From: Nocardia blacklockiae | GTDB taxonomy: Bacteria; Actinomycetota; Actinomycetes; Mycobacteriales; Mycobacteriaceae | Assembly (NCBI RefSeq): GCF_015477355.1 | Contig: NZ_JADLRJ010000007.1 | Span: forward strand, 62,001-126,000 | DNA length: 64,000 nucleotides | Direction of reading: 5' to 3' | Part shown: piece after piece, positions 1-8,642 of the stretch | Position numbering within the stretch: position 1 is the first letter of the stretch | How the letters are laid out: each line of letters begins with the position of its first letter | Notes under the pieces: generated by a model | Seen by the model: the letters and a program-made list of their open reading frames with translations, nothing else | Told to the model about the DNA's origin: nothing | The model's database searches: none | Program-made: the position numbers and the translations under genes

Positions 1-198
1 GAGCATGCCCTGCGCCATCCCCGACAGCTCGGTGGCGGTCGGGCCCTTCATCTTCATGGCGATGCCGAACGCGGCGATCTGCGCCTGGGTGGCGTTGTCG
101 GAGAAGATCTCATCGATGGCCCACGCCGCGTCCTCCGTGGTCAGATCGACCCCATCGGTGAGGGCCCCGAGGATCTGGGGCCAGGTGCGCGCGCTCAT
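1..198 (-). CDS. trpD: Anthranilate phosphoribosyltransferase, N-terminal 66 codons only
   Basis: The gene runs off the left edge, so only the N-terminus is present. The visible protein (starting MSARTWPQILGAL, with later KMKGPTATELSGMAQGML) matches the helical N-terminal domain of TrpD, which moves the phosphoribosyl group of PRPP onto anthranilate in tryptophan synthesis. The PRPP-binding glycine-rich loop lies outside the window. The start is an ATG at 198 with AGGAG five to eight bases upstream on the minus strand. In M. tuberculosis trpD is also divergent from ctaE, which supports the call. Here an extra small gene lies between them. Confidence 0.9.
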   Translation of the reverse strand, partial: MSARTWPQILGALTDGVDLTTEDAAWAIDEIFSDNATQAQIAAFGIAMKMKGPTATELSGMAQGML

Positions 199-315
199 CA
201 AACGTCTCCTGTCCGGATTTCGCACATCGAGGTGCTGGCTAGCAGCCTAGTGGGGCGGGGCAATTTCTTATGCCCCTGTCGCGGGGCCCGGGTACGGGGT
301 GCGACGCCCGCGCCG

Positions 316-777
316 CTAGCCCTGCGGTTGCAGGGCATCCCAACCGAGCGCCACCCCGTCGTGCCGCTGGGCCAGCCCCGCCATGCGCGAACGCTCCTGC
401 GAGCAGTGCAGCGCATCGAGCACCTGCACGCGCTGCAGGATCAGCGCCACGTCGTCCTGCTGGGGGCTGTCCGGCCCCGCATCACCGGCGCTCGCGCGCT
501 CCGGTTCGGTGCCCGCGGTGTGCTCCACCGCTCGGCGGTAACCGTCCTGCGCCGCCAGGGCCGTCACCTCGTCCACCCGGGCGGGCGGGATGCGCAGGTG
601 GTGGCGGAGCAGGGCGGACTCCTCGGGCCGCCAGTCCGCCGCGCGGGCCAGGGCCGCCGAACACGCCTCGGCGTCATCGAAACTCGACGCCACGACCACC
701 AGATCGGTTCGCGCCGGATCCCATTGCGCCGTGCCGCCGCGCCCGCGCAGTCGCTGCCAGGCCGCCCGCAGTCCCAT
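316..777 (-). CDS. Small soluble protein of unknown function
   Basis: A 153-residue protein that I do not recognise. It begins MGLRAAWQRLRGRGG and holds one clear alpha/beta stretch (TDLVVVASSFDDAEACS) followed by helices. There is no signal peptide or membrane segment. The frame stays open upstream to 990, but the ATG at 777 has a good GGAAGGCGG ribosome site and the upstream residues are Arg/Pro-rich and look non-coding, so 777 is preferred. It is divergent from ctaE and upstream of trpD on the same strand. A GGGGCA/TGCCCC inverted repeat at 257-276 separates it from trpD. Nothing in the sequence gives a function. Confidence 0.7.
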   Translation of the reverse strand: MGLRAAWQRLRGRGGTAQWDPARTDLVVVASSFDDAEACSAALARAADWRPEESALLRHHLRIPPARVDEVTALAAQDGYRRAVEHTAGTEPERASAGDAGPDSPQQDDVALILQRVQVLDALHCSQERSRMAGLAQRHDGVALGWDALQPQG

Positions 778-1040
778 GTCGTGTCCGCCTTCCGCTCGCC
801 CGCCACGCGCACGGCGCCCGGAGTCCGGCGCCACGCGCGTCCGACAGACCACAATAGGGACCGGCGACGTACCCGCCGGAACCCTGGTGGCGGCGGGTGC
901 GAGCGCCCCTCGGACCGCTCCCGAGCCGGGTATTCGGGTGACACGCCGAGGGGGTGGCGAGACCCGCTCTCGCCGTGCGTTTTCCGACACGCGACCGGAA
1001 GTTTCGTACCCGGCTTAGCCTGTCGTACTACGACGAGTCA

Positions 1041-1046
1041 TACTTA
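1041..1046 (+). promoter_or_regulatory. Candidate -10 hexamer (TACTTA) placing ctaE on a leaderless transcript
   Basis: TACTTA ends five bases before the ctaE GTG, and no Shine-Dalgarno sequence is present in that interval. This geometry would put the transcript start at or next to the start codon, which is common in Actinobacteria. No convincing -35 hexamer was found. It is a prediction from spacing only. Confidence 0.4.
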
Positions 1047-1051
1047 CCCGC

Positions 1052-1663
1052 GTGACGACCGCAGTAGGGACCCCAGGATCGGCCATTACTCAGCGTGTGC
1101 ACTCGCTGAACCGGCCCAACATGGTCAGCGTCGGAACCATCATCTGGCTGTCGAGCGAGCTGATGTTCTTCGCCGGCCTCTTCGCCATGTACTTCGTCGC
1201 CCGGGCCCAGGCTCACGGCAACTGGCCGCCGGAGCCGACCGAGCTGAACCTGAAGCTCGCCGTTCCGGTCACGGCCGTGCTGGTCGCGTCGTCGTTCACC
1301 TGCCAGATGGGCGTGTTCGCCGCGGAGAAGGGCGACGTGTTCGGGCTGCGGCGCTGGTACGTGCTCACCTTCGTCATGGGCGCGTTCTTCGTCGGCGGTC
1401 AGGGCTACGAGTACACGAACCTGGTCAAAGAGGGCACCTCGATCTCGAGCAGCGTGTACGGCTCGGTGTTCTACATCACCACCGGCTTCCACGGTCTGCA
1501 CGTCATCGGCGGTCTCATCGCGTTCATCTTCCTGCTGGTCCGCACCAAGATCAGCAAGTTCACGCCGGCCCAGGCCACCGCGGCGATCGTCGTCTCCTAC
1601 TACTGGCACTTCGTCGACATCGTGTGGATCGGGCTGTTCGCCACGATCTACTTCGTCCGGTAG
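1052..1663 (+). CDS. ctaE: Cytochrome c oxidase subunit III
   Basis: Integral membrane subunit of the aa3-type terminal oxidase, which in Actinobacteria forms a supercomplex with the bc1 complex. The 203-residue protein has the family hallmarks: an early helix with [19 protein letters not shown], the glutamate-bearing [10 protein letters not shown] segment and the C-terminal [15 protein letters not shown] helix. Five or more hydrophobic segments are visible, the short form usual in Actinobacteria. It uses a GTG start with no ribosome site and a TACTTA hexamer just upstream, so it is probably leaderless. qcrC follows 67 bases later, making ctaE the first gene of a ctaE-qcrCAB operon. Confidence 0.96.
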   Translation: MTTAVGTPGSAITQRVHSLNRPNMVSVGTIIWLSSELMFFAGLFAMYFVARAQAHGNWPPEPTELNLKLAVPVTAVLVASSFTCQMGVFAAEKGDVFGLRRWYVLTFVMGAFFVGGQGYEYTNLVKEGTSISSSVYGSVFYITTGFHGLHVIGGLIAFIFLLVRTKISKFTPAQATAAIVVSYYWHFVDIVWIGLFATIYFVR

Positions 1664-1730
1664 GACCCCCTAGTCTGCGAAGACACCAGCCTCAGCATCA
1701 GTCGGTTCCGTCTACTCCAAAGGGACACAG

Positions 1731-2612
1731 ATGAGTTCATCTCCCCCGTCAGCGCCAGATCCCACCAGCCCGGGGATCGGCAGCGCTCGGACCAGCCAGG
1801 CCACCAAGACCCGCAAGCAGCGCCGGATGCGCCGGAAGCTGGCGGGTGGCCTGGTTCTTCTGATGGGCCTCGTCGGTGCCGGTTTCGCGGCGTCGGCGCT
1901 GACCCCGCGCGCCCAGGTCGCGACGGCGAACGAGGACCAGTCCGCGCTGATCCGCGAGGGTAAGCAGATCTACGACACCTCCTGCATCACCTGCCACGGC
2001 GCCAACCTGCAGGGCGTGCAGGACCGCGGCCCCAGCCTGATCGGCGTCGGCGAGGCGGCGGTGTACTTCCAGGTCTCCACCGGCCGCATGCCCGCCGCCG
2101 CCAACAGCTCGCAGATCGTGCGCAAGCCCGAGAAGTTCGACGAGCGCCAGACCGACGCGCTGAGCGCCTACGTCGCGGCCAACGGCGGCGGCCCCACCGT
2201 CGTGCGCGACCCGAACGGCGAGATCGCGCAGGAGTCGCTGACCGAGGGCGCCGACCTGGGCCGCGGCGGCGAGCTGTTCCGGATGAACTGCGCGTCCTGC
2301 CACAACTTCACCGGCAAGGGCGGCGCGCTGTCGTCCGGCAAGTTCGCGCCGCCGCTCGGCCCCGCCAGCGAGCAGCAGATCTACACCGCGATGCTGACCG
2401 GCCCGCAGAACATGCCGAAGTTCTCCGACCGGCAGCTGTCGCCGGAGGAGAAGCGCGACATCGTCGCCTACGTCAAGGACCGCACCCAGTCCCACCCCGA
2501 GGGCGGCTACGGCCTCGGCGGCTTCGGTCCCGCGACCGAGGGCCTGGCCATCTGGGTCGTCGGCATCGTGGCCCTGGTCGGCTCGGCGATGTGGATCGGA
2601 TCCCGCTCATGA
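1731..2612 (+). CDS. qcrC: Di-heme cytochrome c subunit of the bc1 complex
   Basis: 293 residues. The actinobacterial bc1 complex carries a fused two-heme cytochrome c that hands electrons directly to the aa3 oxidase, and this protein has both heme sites: CITCH at Cys85-His89 and CASCH at Cys187-His191. A basic N-terminus ([10 protein letters not shown]) precedes an N-terminal signal anchor at about 38-58, and a second membrane helix ends the protein (about 271-289), so the heme domains face the periplasm. The ATG at 1731 has an AAAGGGA ribosome site. Its TGA overlaps the qcrA ATG by four bases (ATGA), indicating coupled translation. Confidence 0.97.
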   Translation: MSSSPPSAPDPTSPGIGSARTSQATKTRKQRRMRRKLAGGLVLLMGLVGAGFAASALTPRAQVATANEDQSALIREGKQIYDTSCITCHGANLQGVQDRGPSLIGVGEAAVYFQVSTGRMPAAANSSQIVRKPEKFDERQTDALSAYVAANGGGPTVVRDPNGEIAQESLTEGADLGRGGELFRMNCASCHNFTGKGGALSSGKFAPPLGPASEQQIYTAMLTGPQNMPKFSDRQLSPEEKRDIVAYVKDRTQSHPEGGYGLGGFGPATEGLAIWVVGIVALVGSAMWIGSRS

Positions 2613-3793
2613 GCGAGCGCGAGACCAACGAACAGGAGCGAAACGACATGGGGCGGCCTGAGGACGGCAAGCCTGGGGACGACCTGAACCCCACCGAGGA
2701 ACAGCTCGACGCGATGTCGCAGGAGGAGCTGGTCGCACTCGGCACCAAGCGCGACGGCGTCGACGTCGTCTACCGCGCGCCGCGCTGGCCGGTTCCGGGC
2801 ACCAAGGCCGAAAAGCGGGCCGAGCGTCAGGTGGCGTTCTGGTTCGCGGTGTCCGCGCTCGCCGCGCTGGCGCTGATCGGCGTGTTCCTGTTCTGGCCGT
2901 GGGAGTACAAGAGCCGCCACGAGGACGGCGCGGGCATCTACTCGCTGACCACGCCGCTCTACGGCCTCACGCTGGGTGTCGCGGTGCTGGCGATCGGCGT
3001 CGCGGTGGTGCTGATCCGCAAGAAGTTCATCCCGCAGGAAATCTCGATCCAGGACCGCCACGACGGCAAGTCCCCCGAGGTGGAGCGGCGCACGCTGGCC
3101 GCGCAGCTCAAGGACGCGGCGGAGACCTCGACGCTGGGCCGCCGCAAGATGATCACCCGCACCGCCGGTCTGGGTGTGGGCGTGCTGGGCATCGGCGCGC
3201 TGTTCATGTTCGTCGGCGGCATGATCAAGAACCCGTGGGCCAAGGGCGACAAGTCGCCGCTGTGGGTGTCGGGCTGGACGCCGGACTACCCGGGCCAGAC
3301 CATCTACATCCGCAAGGACACCGGCCGTCCCGAGGACGTCGTGCTGGTGCGCCCGGAGGATCTGGACGCCGGCGCCATGGAGACCGTCTTCCCCTGGAAA
3401 GAGGAGTGGCGGGGCGACGAGCACGAGACCCTGCAGTCGCTGCGCGGTATCCGCAACGCGGTCATGCTGATCCGGCTGCGCACCGAGGACGCGCAGAAGG
3501 CGATCAAGCGCAAGGGCCAGGAGAGCTTCAACTACGGCGACTACTTCGCGTACTCGAAGATCTGCACCCACCTGGGCTGCCCCACCTCGCTGTTCGAGCA
3601 GCAGACCAACCGCATCCTGTGCCCCTGCCACCAGTCGCAGTTCTCGGCCACCGAGTGGGGTAAGCCGGTCTTCGGTCCCGCCGCCCGCGCGCTGCCGCAG
3701 CTGCCGATCACCGTCAACTCCGAGGGCTACCTGGTCGCCAACGGCGACTTCATCGAGCCGCTCGGACCGGCTTACTGGGAGCGTCGTTCATGA
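2609..3793 (+). CDS. qcrA: Rieske iron-sulfur subunit of the bc1 complex
   Basis: The 2Fe-2S protein that accepts the first electron from menaquinol at the Qo site. The two cluster-binding boxes are intact: CTHLGC starting at Cys319 and CPCH starting at Cys338. Three membrane helices precede the Rieske head, the long-N-terminus architecture known from mycobacteria and corynebacteria. The start is uncertain. The ATG at 2609 overlaps the qcrC stop and gives 394 residues. A second in-frame ATG at 2648 has a better AGGAG ribosome site nine bases away and would give 381 residues. The stop overlaps the qcrB ATG by four bases. Confidence 0.95.
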   Translation: MSERETNEQERNDMGRPEDGKPGDDLNPTEEQLDAMSQEELVALGTKRDGVDVVYRAPRWPVPGTKAEKRAERQVAFWFAVSALAALALIGVFLFWPWEYKSRHEDGAGIYSLTTPLYGLTLGVAVLAIGVAVVLIRKKFIPQEISIQDRHDGKSPEVERRTLAAQLKDAAETSTLGRRKMITRTAGLGVGVLGIGALFMFVGGMIKNPWAKGDKSPLWVSGWTPDYPGQTIYIRKDTGRPEDVVLVRPEDLDAGAMETVFPWKEEWRGDEHETLQSLRGIRNAVMLIRLRTEDAQKAIKRKGQESFNYGDYFAYSKICTHLGCPTSLFEQQTNRILCPCHQSQFSATEWGKPVFGPAARALPQLPITVNSEGYLVANGDFIEPLGPAYWERRS

Positions 3794-5415
3794 GTCCAAG
3801 CAAACTGGTCGCTCAGGCCAACGAGATGGACGAGCGCTACCGCGCGGCGGCGTTCGTCAAGCGGTCGATCAACAAGGTCTTCCCGACCCACTGGTCGTTT
3901 CTGCTCGGTGAGATCGCGCTGTACGCGTTCATCATCCTGCTGCTGTCGGGTGTGTACCTGACGCTGTTCTTCGACCCGTCGATGAGCGAGGTCGTCTACG
4001 ACGGCGCCTACCAGCCGCTGCGCGGCGTCACCATGTCGCGCGCCTTCGAGACCGCGCTGAACATCTCCTTCGAGGTGCGCGGCGGCCTGTTCGTGCGGCA
4101 GGTGCACCACTGGGCGGCGCTGCTGTTCGCGGCGTCGATCATCATCCACCTGTTCCGCATCTTCTTCACCGGCGCGTTCCGCAAGCCGCGCGAGGCGAAC
4201 TGGGTGATCGGCTCGCTGCTGCTGATCCTGGCGATGTTCGAGGGCTTCTTCGGCTACTCGCTGCCCGACGACCTGCTGTCGGGTACCGGTCTGCGCGCGG
4301 CGTTCTCGGGCATCACGATCGGCATCCCGCTGATCGGCACCTGGCTGCACTGGCTGATGTTCGGCGGCGACTTCCCCGGCGAGATCATCATCCCGCGCCT
4401 GTACATCGCGCACGTGCTGCTGTTCCCGGGCATCATCCTGGCGCTGATCGCGGCGCACGTGGCGCTGGTGTGGTACCAGAAGCACACCCAGTTCCCCGGC
4501 CCCGGCCGCACGGAGAAGAACGTGGTGGGCGCGCGTATCGTGCCGGTGTTCGCCGCCGACCAGGGCGCGTTCTTCATGTTCACCCTCGGCGTGGTCGCCA
4601 TCATGGGCGGCGTGCTGCAGATCAACCCGATCTGGAACCTGGGTCCCTACAACCCCTCTCAGGTGTCGGCGGGTTCGCAGCCGGACTTCTACATGATGTG
4701 GACCGACGGCATGGCGCGCCTGATGCCGCCGTGGGAGCTGTATCTGGGGCGTTACACCATCCCGGCGGTGTTCTGGGTGGCGCTGATCATGGGCCTGGTG
4801 TTCACGGTGCTGATCGCCTACCCGTGGATCGAGAAGCGGCTGACCGGTGACGACGCCATCCACAACATCGTGCAGCGTCCTCGCGACGTGCCGGTGCGGA
4901 CGGCGATCGGCGCCATGGCCATCGCGTTCTACCTGGTGCTGACCCTGGCCTGCGTCAACGACATCGTGGCCTTCAAGTTCGACATCTCGCTGAACGCGAC
5001 GACGTGGATCTTCCGGATCGGCCTGCTGGTCGCGCCGCCGATCGCGTACTTCCTGGCCTACCGGATGTGCCTGGGTCTGCAGCGCAGCGACCGCGCGGTG
5101 CTCGAGCACGGCATCGAGACCGGCGTGATCAAGCGACTGCCGCACGGCGAGTACATCGAGGTGCACCAGCCGCTGGGCCCGGTCGACAGCCACGGCCACC
5201 CGATCCCGCTGGAGTACCAGGGCGCGCCGGTGCCCAAGAAGATGAACAAGCTCGGTTCGGCCGGCAAGCCGGGCCTGGGTTCGTTCCTGCGTGCCGACCC
5301 GGCCCAGCAGGCCGAGGAGCTCACCGCTTACGAGAAGTCCGAGCACCACAAGCAGCTGGAGATCCTGGCGGAGTACCAGGAGCAGACCGGCGGCGAGGGC
5401 AAGCACGGCCACTGA
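3790..5415 (+). CDS. qcrB: Cytochrome b subunit of the bc1 complex
   Basis: 541-residue membrane protein holding the two b-type hemes and the quinol sites. Visible marks are the heme-ligand helix with [12 protein letters not shown] and IIIHLFR, the second His pair in the HWLMFGGDF...YIAHVLLFP...AAHVALVWY region, and the [18 protein letters not shown] segment at the position of the Qo PEWY loop. A charged cytoplasmic tail of about 110 residues follows the last helix, as in other Actinobacteria. In M. tuberculosis this subunit is the target of the imidazopyridine telacebec. The ATG overlaps the qcrA stop, and a strong hairpin terminator follows 13 bases after the stop. Confidence 0.97.
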   Translation: MSPSKLVAQANEMDERYRAAAFVKRSINKVFPTHWSFLLGEIALYAFIILLLSGVYLTLFFDPSMSEVVYDGAYQPLRGVTMSRAFETALNISFEVRGGLFVRQVHHWAALLFAASIIIHLFRIFFTGAFRKPREANWVIGSLLLILAMFEGFFGYSLPDDLLSGTGLRAAFSGITIGIPLIGTWLHWLMFGGDFPGEIIIPRLYIAHVLLFPGIILALIAAHVALVWYQKHTQFPGPGRTEKNVVGARIVPVFAADQGAFFMFTLGVVAIMGGVLQINPIWNLGPYNPSQVSAGSQPDFYMMWTDGMARLMPPWELYLGRYTIPAVFWVALIMGLVFTVLIAYPWIEKRLTGDDAIHNIVQRPRDVPVRTAIGAMAIAFYLVLTLACVNDIVAFKFDISLNATTWIFRIGLLVAPPIAYFLAYRMCLGLQRSDRAVLEHGIETGVIKRLPHGEYIEVHQPLGPVDSHGHPIPLEYQGAPVPKKMNKLGSAGKPGLGSFLRADPAQQAEELTAYEKSEHHKQLEILAEYQEQTGGEGKHGH

Positions 5416-5428
5416 GCCCCTGTACGGC

Positions 5429-5466
5429 AACCGGCCCCGAGTCTCTTCGACTCGGGGCCGGTTTCG
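5429..5466. terminator. Intrinsic terminator after qcrB
   Basis: A perfect 15-bp stem (5429-5443 with 5449-5463) closes a five-base loop TCTTC, followed by TCGTTTC. It lies between the qcrB stop and the convergent Lrp-like gene, so it could serve both strands. Confidence 0.9.
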
Positions 5467-5482
5467 TTTCGCCGCGCCCGCC

Positions 5483-5758
5483 TCACTCGCCGATGGAGAA
5501 GCCCGCCTCCACATCGGCCTGCGAGTAGGACTTGAACGCGATGTGCGTCGCCGTCCGCAGCACGCCCCCCGTCTTGTTGATGCGCCCGGTCACCACCTCC
5601 GCGATCTGCTCGTGATCGCGCACCCGCACCACCGCGATCAGATCGACGTCCCCCGCGCACGAGTACACCTCGGCCACGCCCTCCAGACTGGCCAGCGCCT
5701 GCGCGGTCTCGGGGATGCGGGCAGCCTCGGCATGGATCAACACGATCGCGGTAATCAT
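5483..5758 (-). CDS. Stand-alone Lrp/AsnC ligand-binding (RAM) domain protein
   Basis: A 91-residue protein beginning MITAIVLIHAEAARIP that matches the C-terminal RAM domain of Lrp/AsnC regulators, including the core VAEVYSCAGDVDLIAVVRV and the closing ATHIAFKSY strand. The DNA-binding half is absent. Such stand-alone RAM proteins are common in Actinobacteria and probably bind amino acids or partner regulators (family knowledge, role here unknown). The frame extends to 5812, but the ATG at 5758 is where family similarity starts. It is convergent with qcrB. Confidence 0.85.
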   Translation of the reverse strand: MITAIVLIHAEAARIPETAQALASLEGVAEVYSCAGDVDLIAVVRVRDHEQIAEVVTGRINKTGGVLRTATHIAFKSYSQADVEAGFSIGE

Positions 5759-5868
5759 GGCTCCGAGTCTATTGCTCCCCGCCGTGCGTGGACCGACCTC
5801 GCGCCTCGACAATCAGCGCCACCGCCTCGGTCACTGTTTCCAGGCGCGCAGCGCCCATCCGGAATGCC

Positions 5869-6243
5869 TCACTTCGTGCGGAACAGGCGGAGGGCGAGTA
5901 TCGCGAGCAGTACGAGGCAAAGCGCTTGTTCGACAACCATCCACAGCGGTAGCGGGAGGAAGAGCAGCACCGCGGCGAAGGCGACGAGAAGTATCACGAC
6001 GATGATGCGCAGCCGCAGCAGGGCGCGCGGATCGCCGCTGTCGGCTCGGCGGGCGAAGACATAGGTCAGGATCGCGGTGATCGCGACGATGACGCCGCGC
6101 ACCCACGCCTGCTGAGTGACCTGCGCCGGCGCCACCGCCGACAGGACGGCGAGCGCGATCACGGTCGCGACGCCGAGGGCCAGATAGGCTGCGGCGAGCG
6201 GGGATACGGTCGTCGTCTGCCCGGTTTTCGTGGACACGTTCAT
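5869..6243 (-). CDS. Small four-helix membrane protein
   Basis: 124 residues with four hydrophobic segments (about 15-37, 47-64, 77-97 and 100-120) joined by short charged loops. I do not recognise the family. The ATG overlaps the stop of the upstream tetR gene (ATGA), so both are translated from one message and the TetR protein probably controls this membrane protein. No substrate can be inferred. Confidence 0.8.
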   Translation of the reverse strand: MNVSTKTGQTTTVSPLAAAYLALGVATVIALAVLSAVAPAQVTQQAWVRGVIVAITAILTYVFARRADSGDPRALLRLRIIVVILLVAFAAVLLFLPLPLWMVVEQALCLVLLAILALRLFRTK

Positions 6244-6848
6244 GACTGCTGCTTCCCGTCTCGTGTGCTCGCGGTCGCTCGTTCGATGAATCGGACGATC
6301 TCGGACAACAGGTGATCGATGTCGGCGGCATCGGTATGGGCGAGGTAGGACGCAGTGGCATCGACGATCGCCCGGACGGCGGCCGCGGCGACGACGGGGT
6401 CGAAGGCGGCGAACTCGCCGGAACGCTGCCCGGCGGCCAGCAACTCCGACAGCGGCTCCACCAGATCGGGTATGCGGGCGCGATGGTGGGGCGCGTTCTC
6501 CAGGATGCGCTGCACCGCACGGATGTGCGCCGCGTGGAGGCGGATGAACTCCAGATTCGCCCGCAGCCGCGCGGTGAGTCGCTCACCGGCGGGCCCGGTG
6601 TCCTGAGTTCGCTGCTCCATGAACTCCGCGCCCTGGGCGTAGAGCGCGTCGACGACAGCCGCGCAGATGCCGTCCTTCGTCCCGAAGTGGTACAGGACGG
6701 TGCCCTTGATCGTATCGGCTTGGCGCGCAATGCGATCCACCGACGCTGCCGCGAAGCCCTCGGTATCGATCACCGCGATCGCGGCCGCGACGATGTCCTC
6801 GCGTCGCGCTCGTTGGGTCCGGGTGAGATCCGTCTTGCCGCCAGCCAC
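6240..6848 (-). CDS. TetR-family transcriptional regulator
   Basis: 202 residues. The N-terminal helix-turn-helix is typical (RREDIVAAAIAVIDTEGF, then VDRIARQADTIKGTVLYHFGTKDGI, about residues 16-62), followed by an all-helical ligand and dimerisation domain. The start is GTG. A TAAGCT hexamer lies six bases upstream and no ribosome site is visible, so the message may be leaderless. Overlapping palindromes at 6868-6891 would let it repress itself and the coupled membrane protein gene. The ligand is unknown. Confidence 0.9.
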   Translation of the reverse strand: MAGGKTDLTRTQRARREDIVAAAIAVIDTEGFAAASVDRIARQADTIKGTVLYHFGTKDGICAAVVDALYAQGAEFMEQRTQDTGPAGERLTARLRANLEFIRLHAAHIRAVQRILENAPHHRARIPDLVEPLSELLAAGQRSGEFAAFDPVVAAAAVRAIVDATASYLAHTDAADIDHLLSEIVRFIERATASTRDGKQQS

Positions 6849-6854
6849 GCAGCA

Positions 6855-6860
6855 AGCTTA
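6855..6860 (-). promoter_or_regulatory. Candidate -10 hexamer (TAAGCT) for the tetR transcript
   Basis: Read on the minus strand, TAAGCT ends six bases before the GTG at 6848. A 17-base spacer leads back to TAGTCA, which lies inside the palindromic operator, as expected for a repressor acting on its own promoter. This is inferred from spacing. Confidence 0.4.
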
Positions 6861-6867
6861 CCAAGGA

Positions 6868-6891
6868 GTCAATATTTTGACTATATGGTCA
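6868..6891. promoter_or_regulatory. Candidate TetR operator: two overlapping palindromes
   Basis: GTCAA-TATT-TTGAC (6868-6881) and TGAC-TATATG-GTCA (6878-6891) share the central TGAC, giving three GTCA-type half-sites at a 10-base pitch. The element is AT-rich against its GC-rich surroundings and overlaps the predicted tetR -35 region. Confidence 0.6.
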
Positions 6892-6924
6892 GAATCTGGC
6901 GGGTGAGCTACCGCCGTGGGAGAG

Positions 6925-7410
6925 TCAGCTCGCTTTTGCGGCCAGGTCGGCGAGGAACTGTGGCATTCGGCCGACGCCGAAGTCGTAGAAGCGTGCCCAC
7001 TGTGGTTCGAGCGCGATGCGCGCCATCCGGTCGTACATGGCTCGGCAGTTGCGCTCGAACTCGGCGGCGAACTCGGGGTCGAAGTTCTTCCGCGCGGCCG
7101 CGAGGTACTCCGGAACCACTCCGTCGACGATGGTGAGATGCACGATGCCGCGCACCGACAGGTTCTTCGCGGACCCGGGGGTGTCGCCGGCGTCGACGGT
7201 CAGGGCCACCTCGGGGTGAGCGGACAGTGCCGCGACCTTGGGTGCGGTGGCCGCGGTGGACATGACGATCTCCTCGCCGGTCCAGAAGATGCCGATGGGT
7301 ACGACGCGGGGCCGCCCGTCGAGCCCGTTGTATGCCAGCCGCGCCATGGACGCCTGGTTCAGCAGCTCGCGGGCGTCGTCGAATTCCTGTTTGATCTGCT
7401 GGGCATCCAT
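6925..7410 (-). CDS. Pyridoxamine 5'-phosphate oxidase-fold flavin or F420 protein
   Basis: 161 residues with the split-barrel pattern of the PPOX superfamily: LNQASMARLAYNGLDGRPRVVPIGIFW at the N-terminus, then EEIVMSTAATAPKVAAL, and HPEVALTVDAGDTP near the centre. Such proteins bind FMN or F420, and actinobacterial members often act as F420-dependent reductases (family knowledge). Substrate and cofactor cannot be assigned from sequence. The ATG has a GAGGAA ribosome site. It is divergent from a LysR gene, a usual arrangement for a LysR target. Confidence 0.85.
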   Translation of the reverse strand: MDAQQIKQEFDDARELLNQASMARLAYNGLDGRPRVVPIGIFWTGEEIVMSTAATAPKVAALSAHPEVALTVDAGDTPGSAKNLSVRGIVHLTIVDGVVPEYLAAARKNFDPEFAAEFERNCRAMYDRMARIALEPQWARFYDFGVGRMPQFLADLAAKAS

Positions 7411-7567
7411 GATCGTGTTCCTCGAAGTCGCGGGGGATTGTGGTGGGCTTCAGCGCCGTGACGGGCAGCCGGTCCGCAGCGGATCTGCCGCTTATACGTC
7501 GGACGCACTACATCGTGGCCGATTGCTCACATGACATCCAATGCCATATTTCTGTCTCTCGCATAAG

Positions 7568-7573
7568 TAAAAT
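7568..7573 (+). promoter_or_regulatory. Candidate -10 hexamer (TAAAAT) for a leaderless lysR transcript
   Basis: TAAAAT ends six bases before the lysR ATG at 7580 and no ribosome site fits between them. ATGC (7541-7544) and GCAT (7561-7564) flank an AT-rich core just upstream and could be part of a LysR box. Both are spacing-based inferences. Confidence 0.4.
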
Positions 7574-7579
7574 TTGGGT

Positions 7580-8446
7580 ATGAATCTGACCCAGCTGTCG
7601 GTACTGGCCGCCGTGGCTCGGCACGGGTCGGTAACCGGGGCTGCGAAGGAATTGCATTACACCCAGCCGGCGGTGAGCCACCACCTCGCGCGGCTCGAGG
7701 CGGCCACCGGCGCGAAATTGATCCAGCGGGTGGGCCGTGGCATCCGGCTCACTCCCGAAGGAGAGTTGCTGGCCGCCCGCGCCGCCGAGATCGTCGGCCG
7801 GGTGGACGCCGCCGCGATCGAGCTGGCCACGCAGGTCGGACTGCGATCCGGGCGGGTCCGGCTGGCCGGGTTCCAGTCGATACTGAGCACCATCGTCCCC
7901 AAGGCGGCCGCCGCCCTGGCTCGCGACCATCCGGGGATCGAGCTGAACCTTGTCGACGTCCACCCGGAAGAAGCCCTGCGCATGCTGCGTGCGGGCCGGA
8001 TCGACGTCGCGTTGATATTCCGGTACGCCGACTCGCCGCGGGAGGACGACGGGTTCCGGATGGTCCACCTGCTCGACGACCCGGTCTACCTGGTCACACA
8101 CGAGGCCGGGCAAACCGTCGCCGATCACCGTGATTCCACCTGGATCGGCGGGTGCGCGCGCTGCCGGGAGGAATTGGTCACCGTCTGTCAGCGCGCCGGT
8201 TTCACACCGCGCATCTCGATGGTCAGCGACGACATGGTCGTCATGCAGGCATTGGTCGCCGCGCGGATGGGCGTGACGACGCTGCCCGGACTCGCCCTGC
8301 GCGCGCACCGGGTGCCCGGCATCCACACCACGGAACTGCCCGACAGTACTCGCCAGATCTTTGCCATCACCTATGGCGACCCACCCGACCCGCCCGCCAC
8401 CGCCGCACTCGTCCAGGCCCTGCGGGCCTGTGTCGCACCGAGCTAG
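7580..8446 (+). CDS. LysR-family transcriptional regulator
   Basis: 288 residues. An N-terminal winged helix-turn-helix (MNLTQLSVLAAVARHGSVTGA, then YTQPAVSHHLARLEAATGAKL, residues 1-60) is followed by the periplasmic-binding-like effector domain that starts near RVRLAGFQSILSTI and includes RAGRIDVALIFRYAD. The TTG two codons earlier is less likely than this ATG. The gene is divergent from the PPOX-fold gene across 169 bases, its probable target. The inducer is unknown. Confidence 0.92.
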   Translation: MNLTQLSVLAAVARHGSVTGAAKELHYTQPAVSHHLARLEAATGAKLIQRVGRGIRLTPEGELLAARAAEIVGRVDAAAIELATQVGLRSGRVRLAGFQSILSTIVPKAAAALARDHPGIELNLVDVHPEEALRMLRAGRIDVALIFRYADSPREDDGFRMVHLLDDPVYLVTHEAGQTVADHRDSTWIGGCARCREELVTVCQRAGFTPRISMVSDDMVVMQALVAARMGVTTLPGLALRAHRVPGIHTTELPDSTRQIFAITYGDPPDPPATAALVQALRACVAPS

Positions 8447-8642
8447 CGAATTCGACAGCAACTCGTCGAACCGACGCACCGATGGCCGAAGGCCTGCGAT
8501 CGCTGCGACTGCTGTGCCGCATCGCGCGCCATGGACCTCTCGATCTCCGCGCCGGTGAAGCTCGTCGCGCTCCGACGTGGCTTGCTCTCGGTGTCGGTGG
8601 TTCCGCTTACGCTGGCCCCAAACATCAGTCAGGAGAACAACA

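Noticed and set aside
257-276. GGGGCA/TGCCCC repeat as a terminator before trpD
   Set aside because: Only six base pairs and no U-tract on either strand; too weak to annotate separately.
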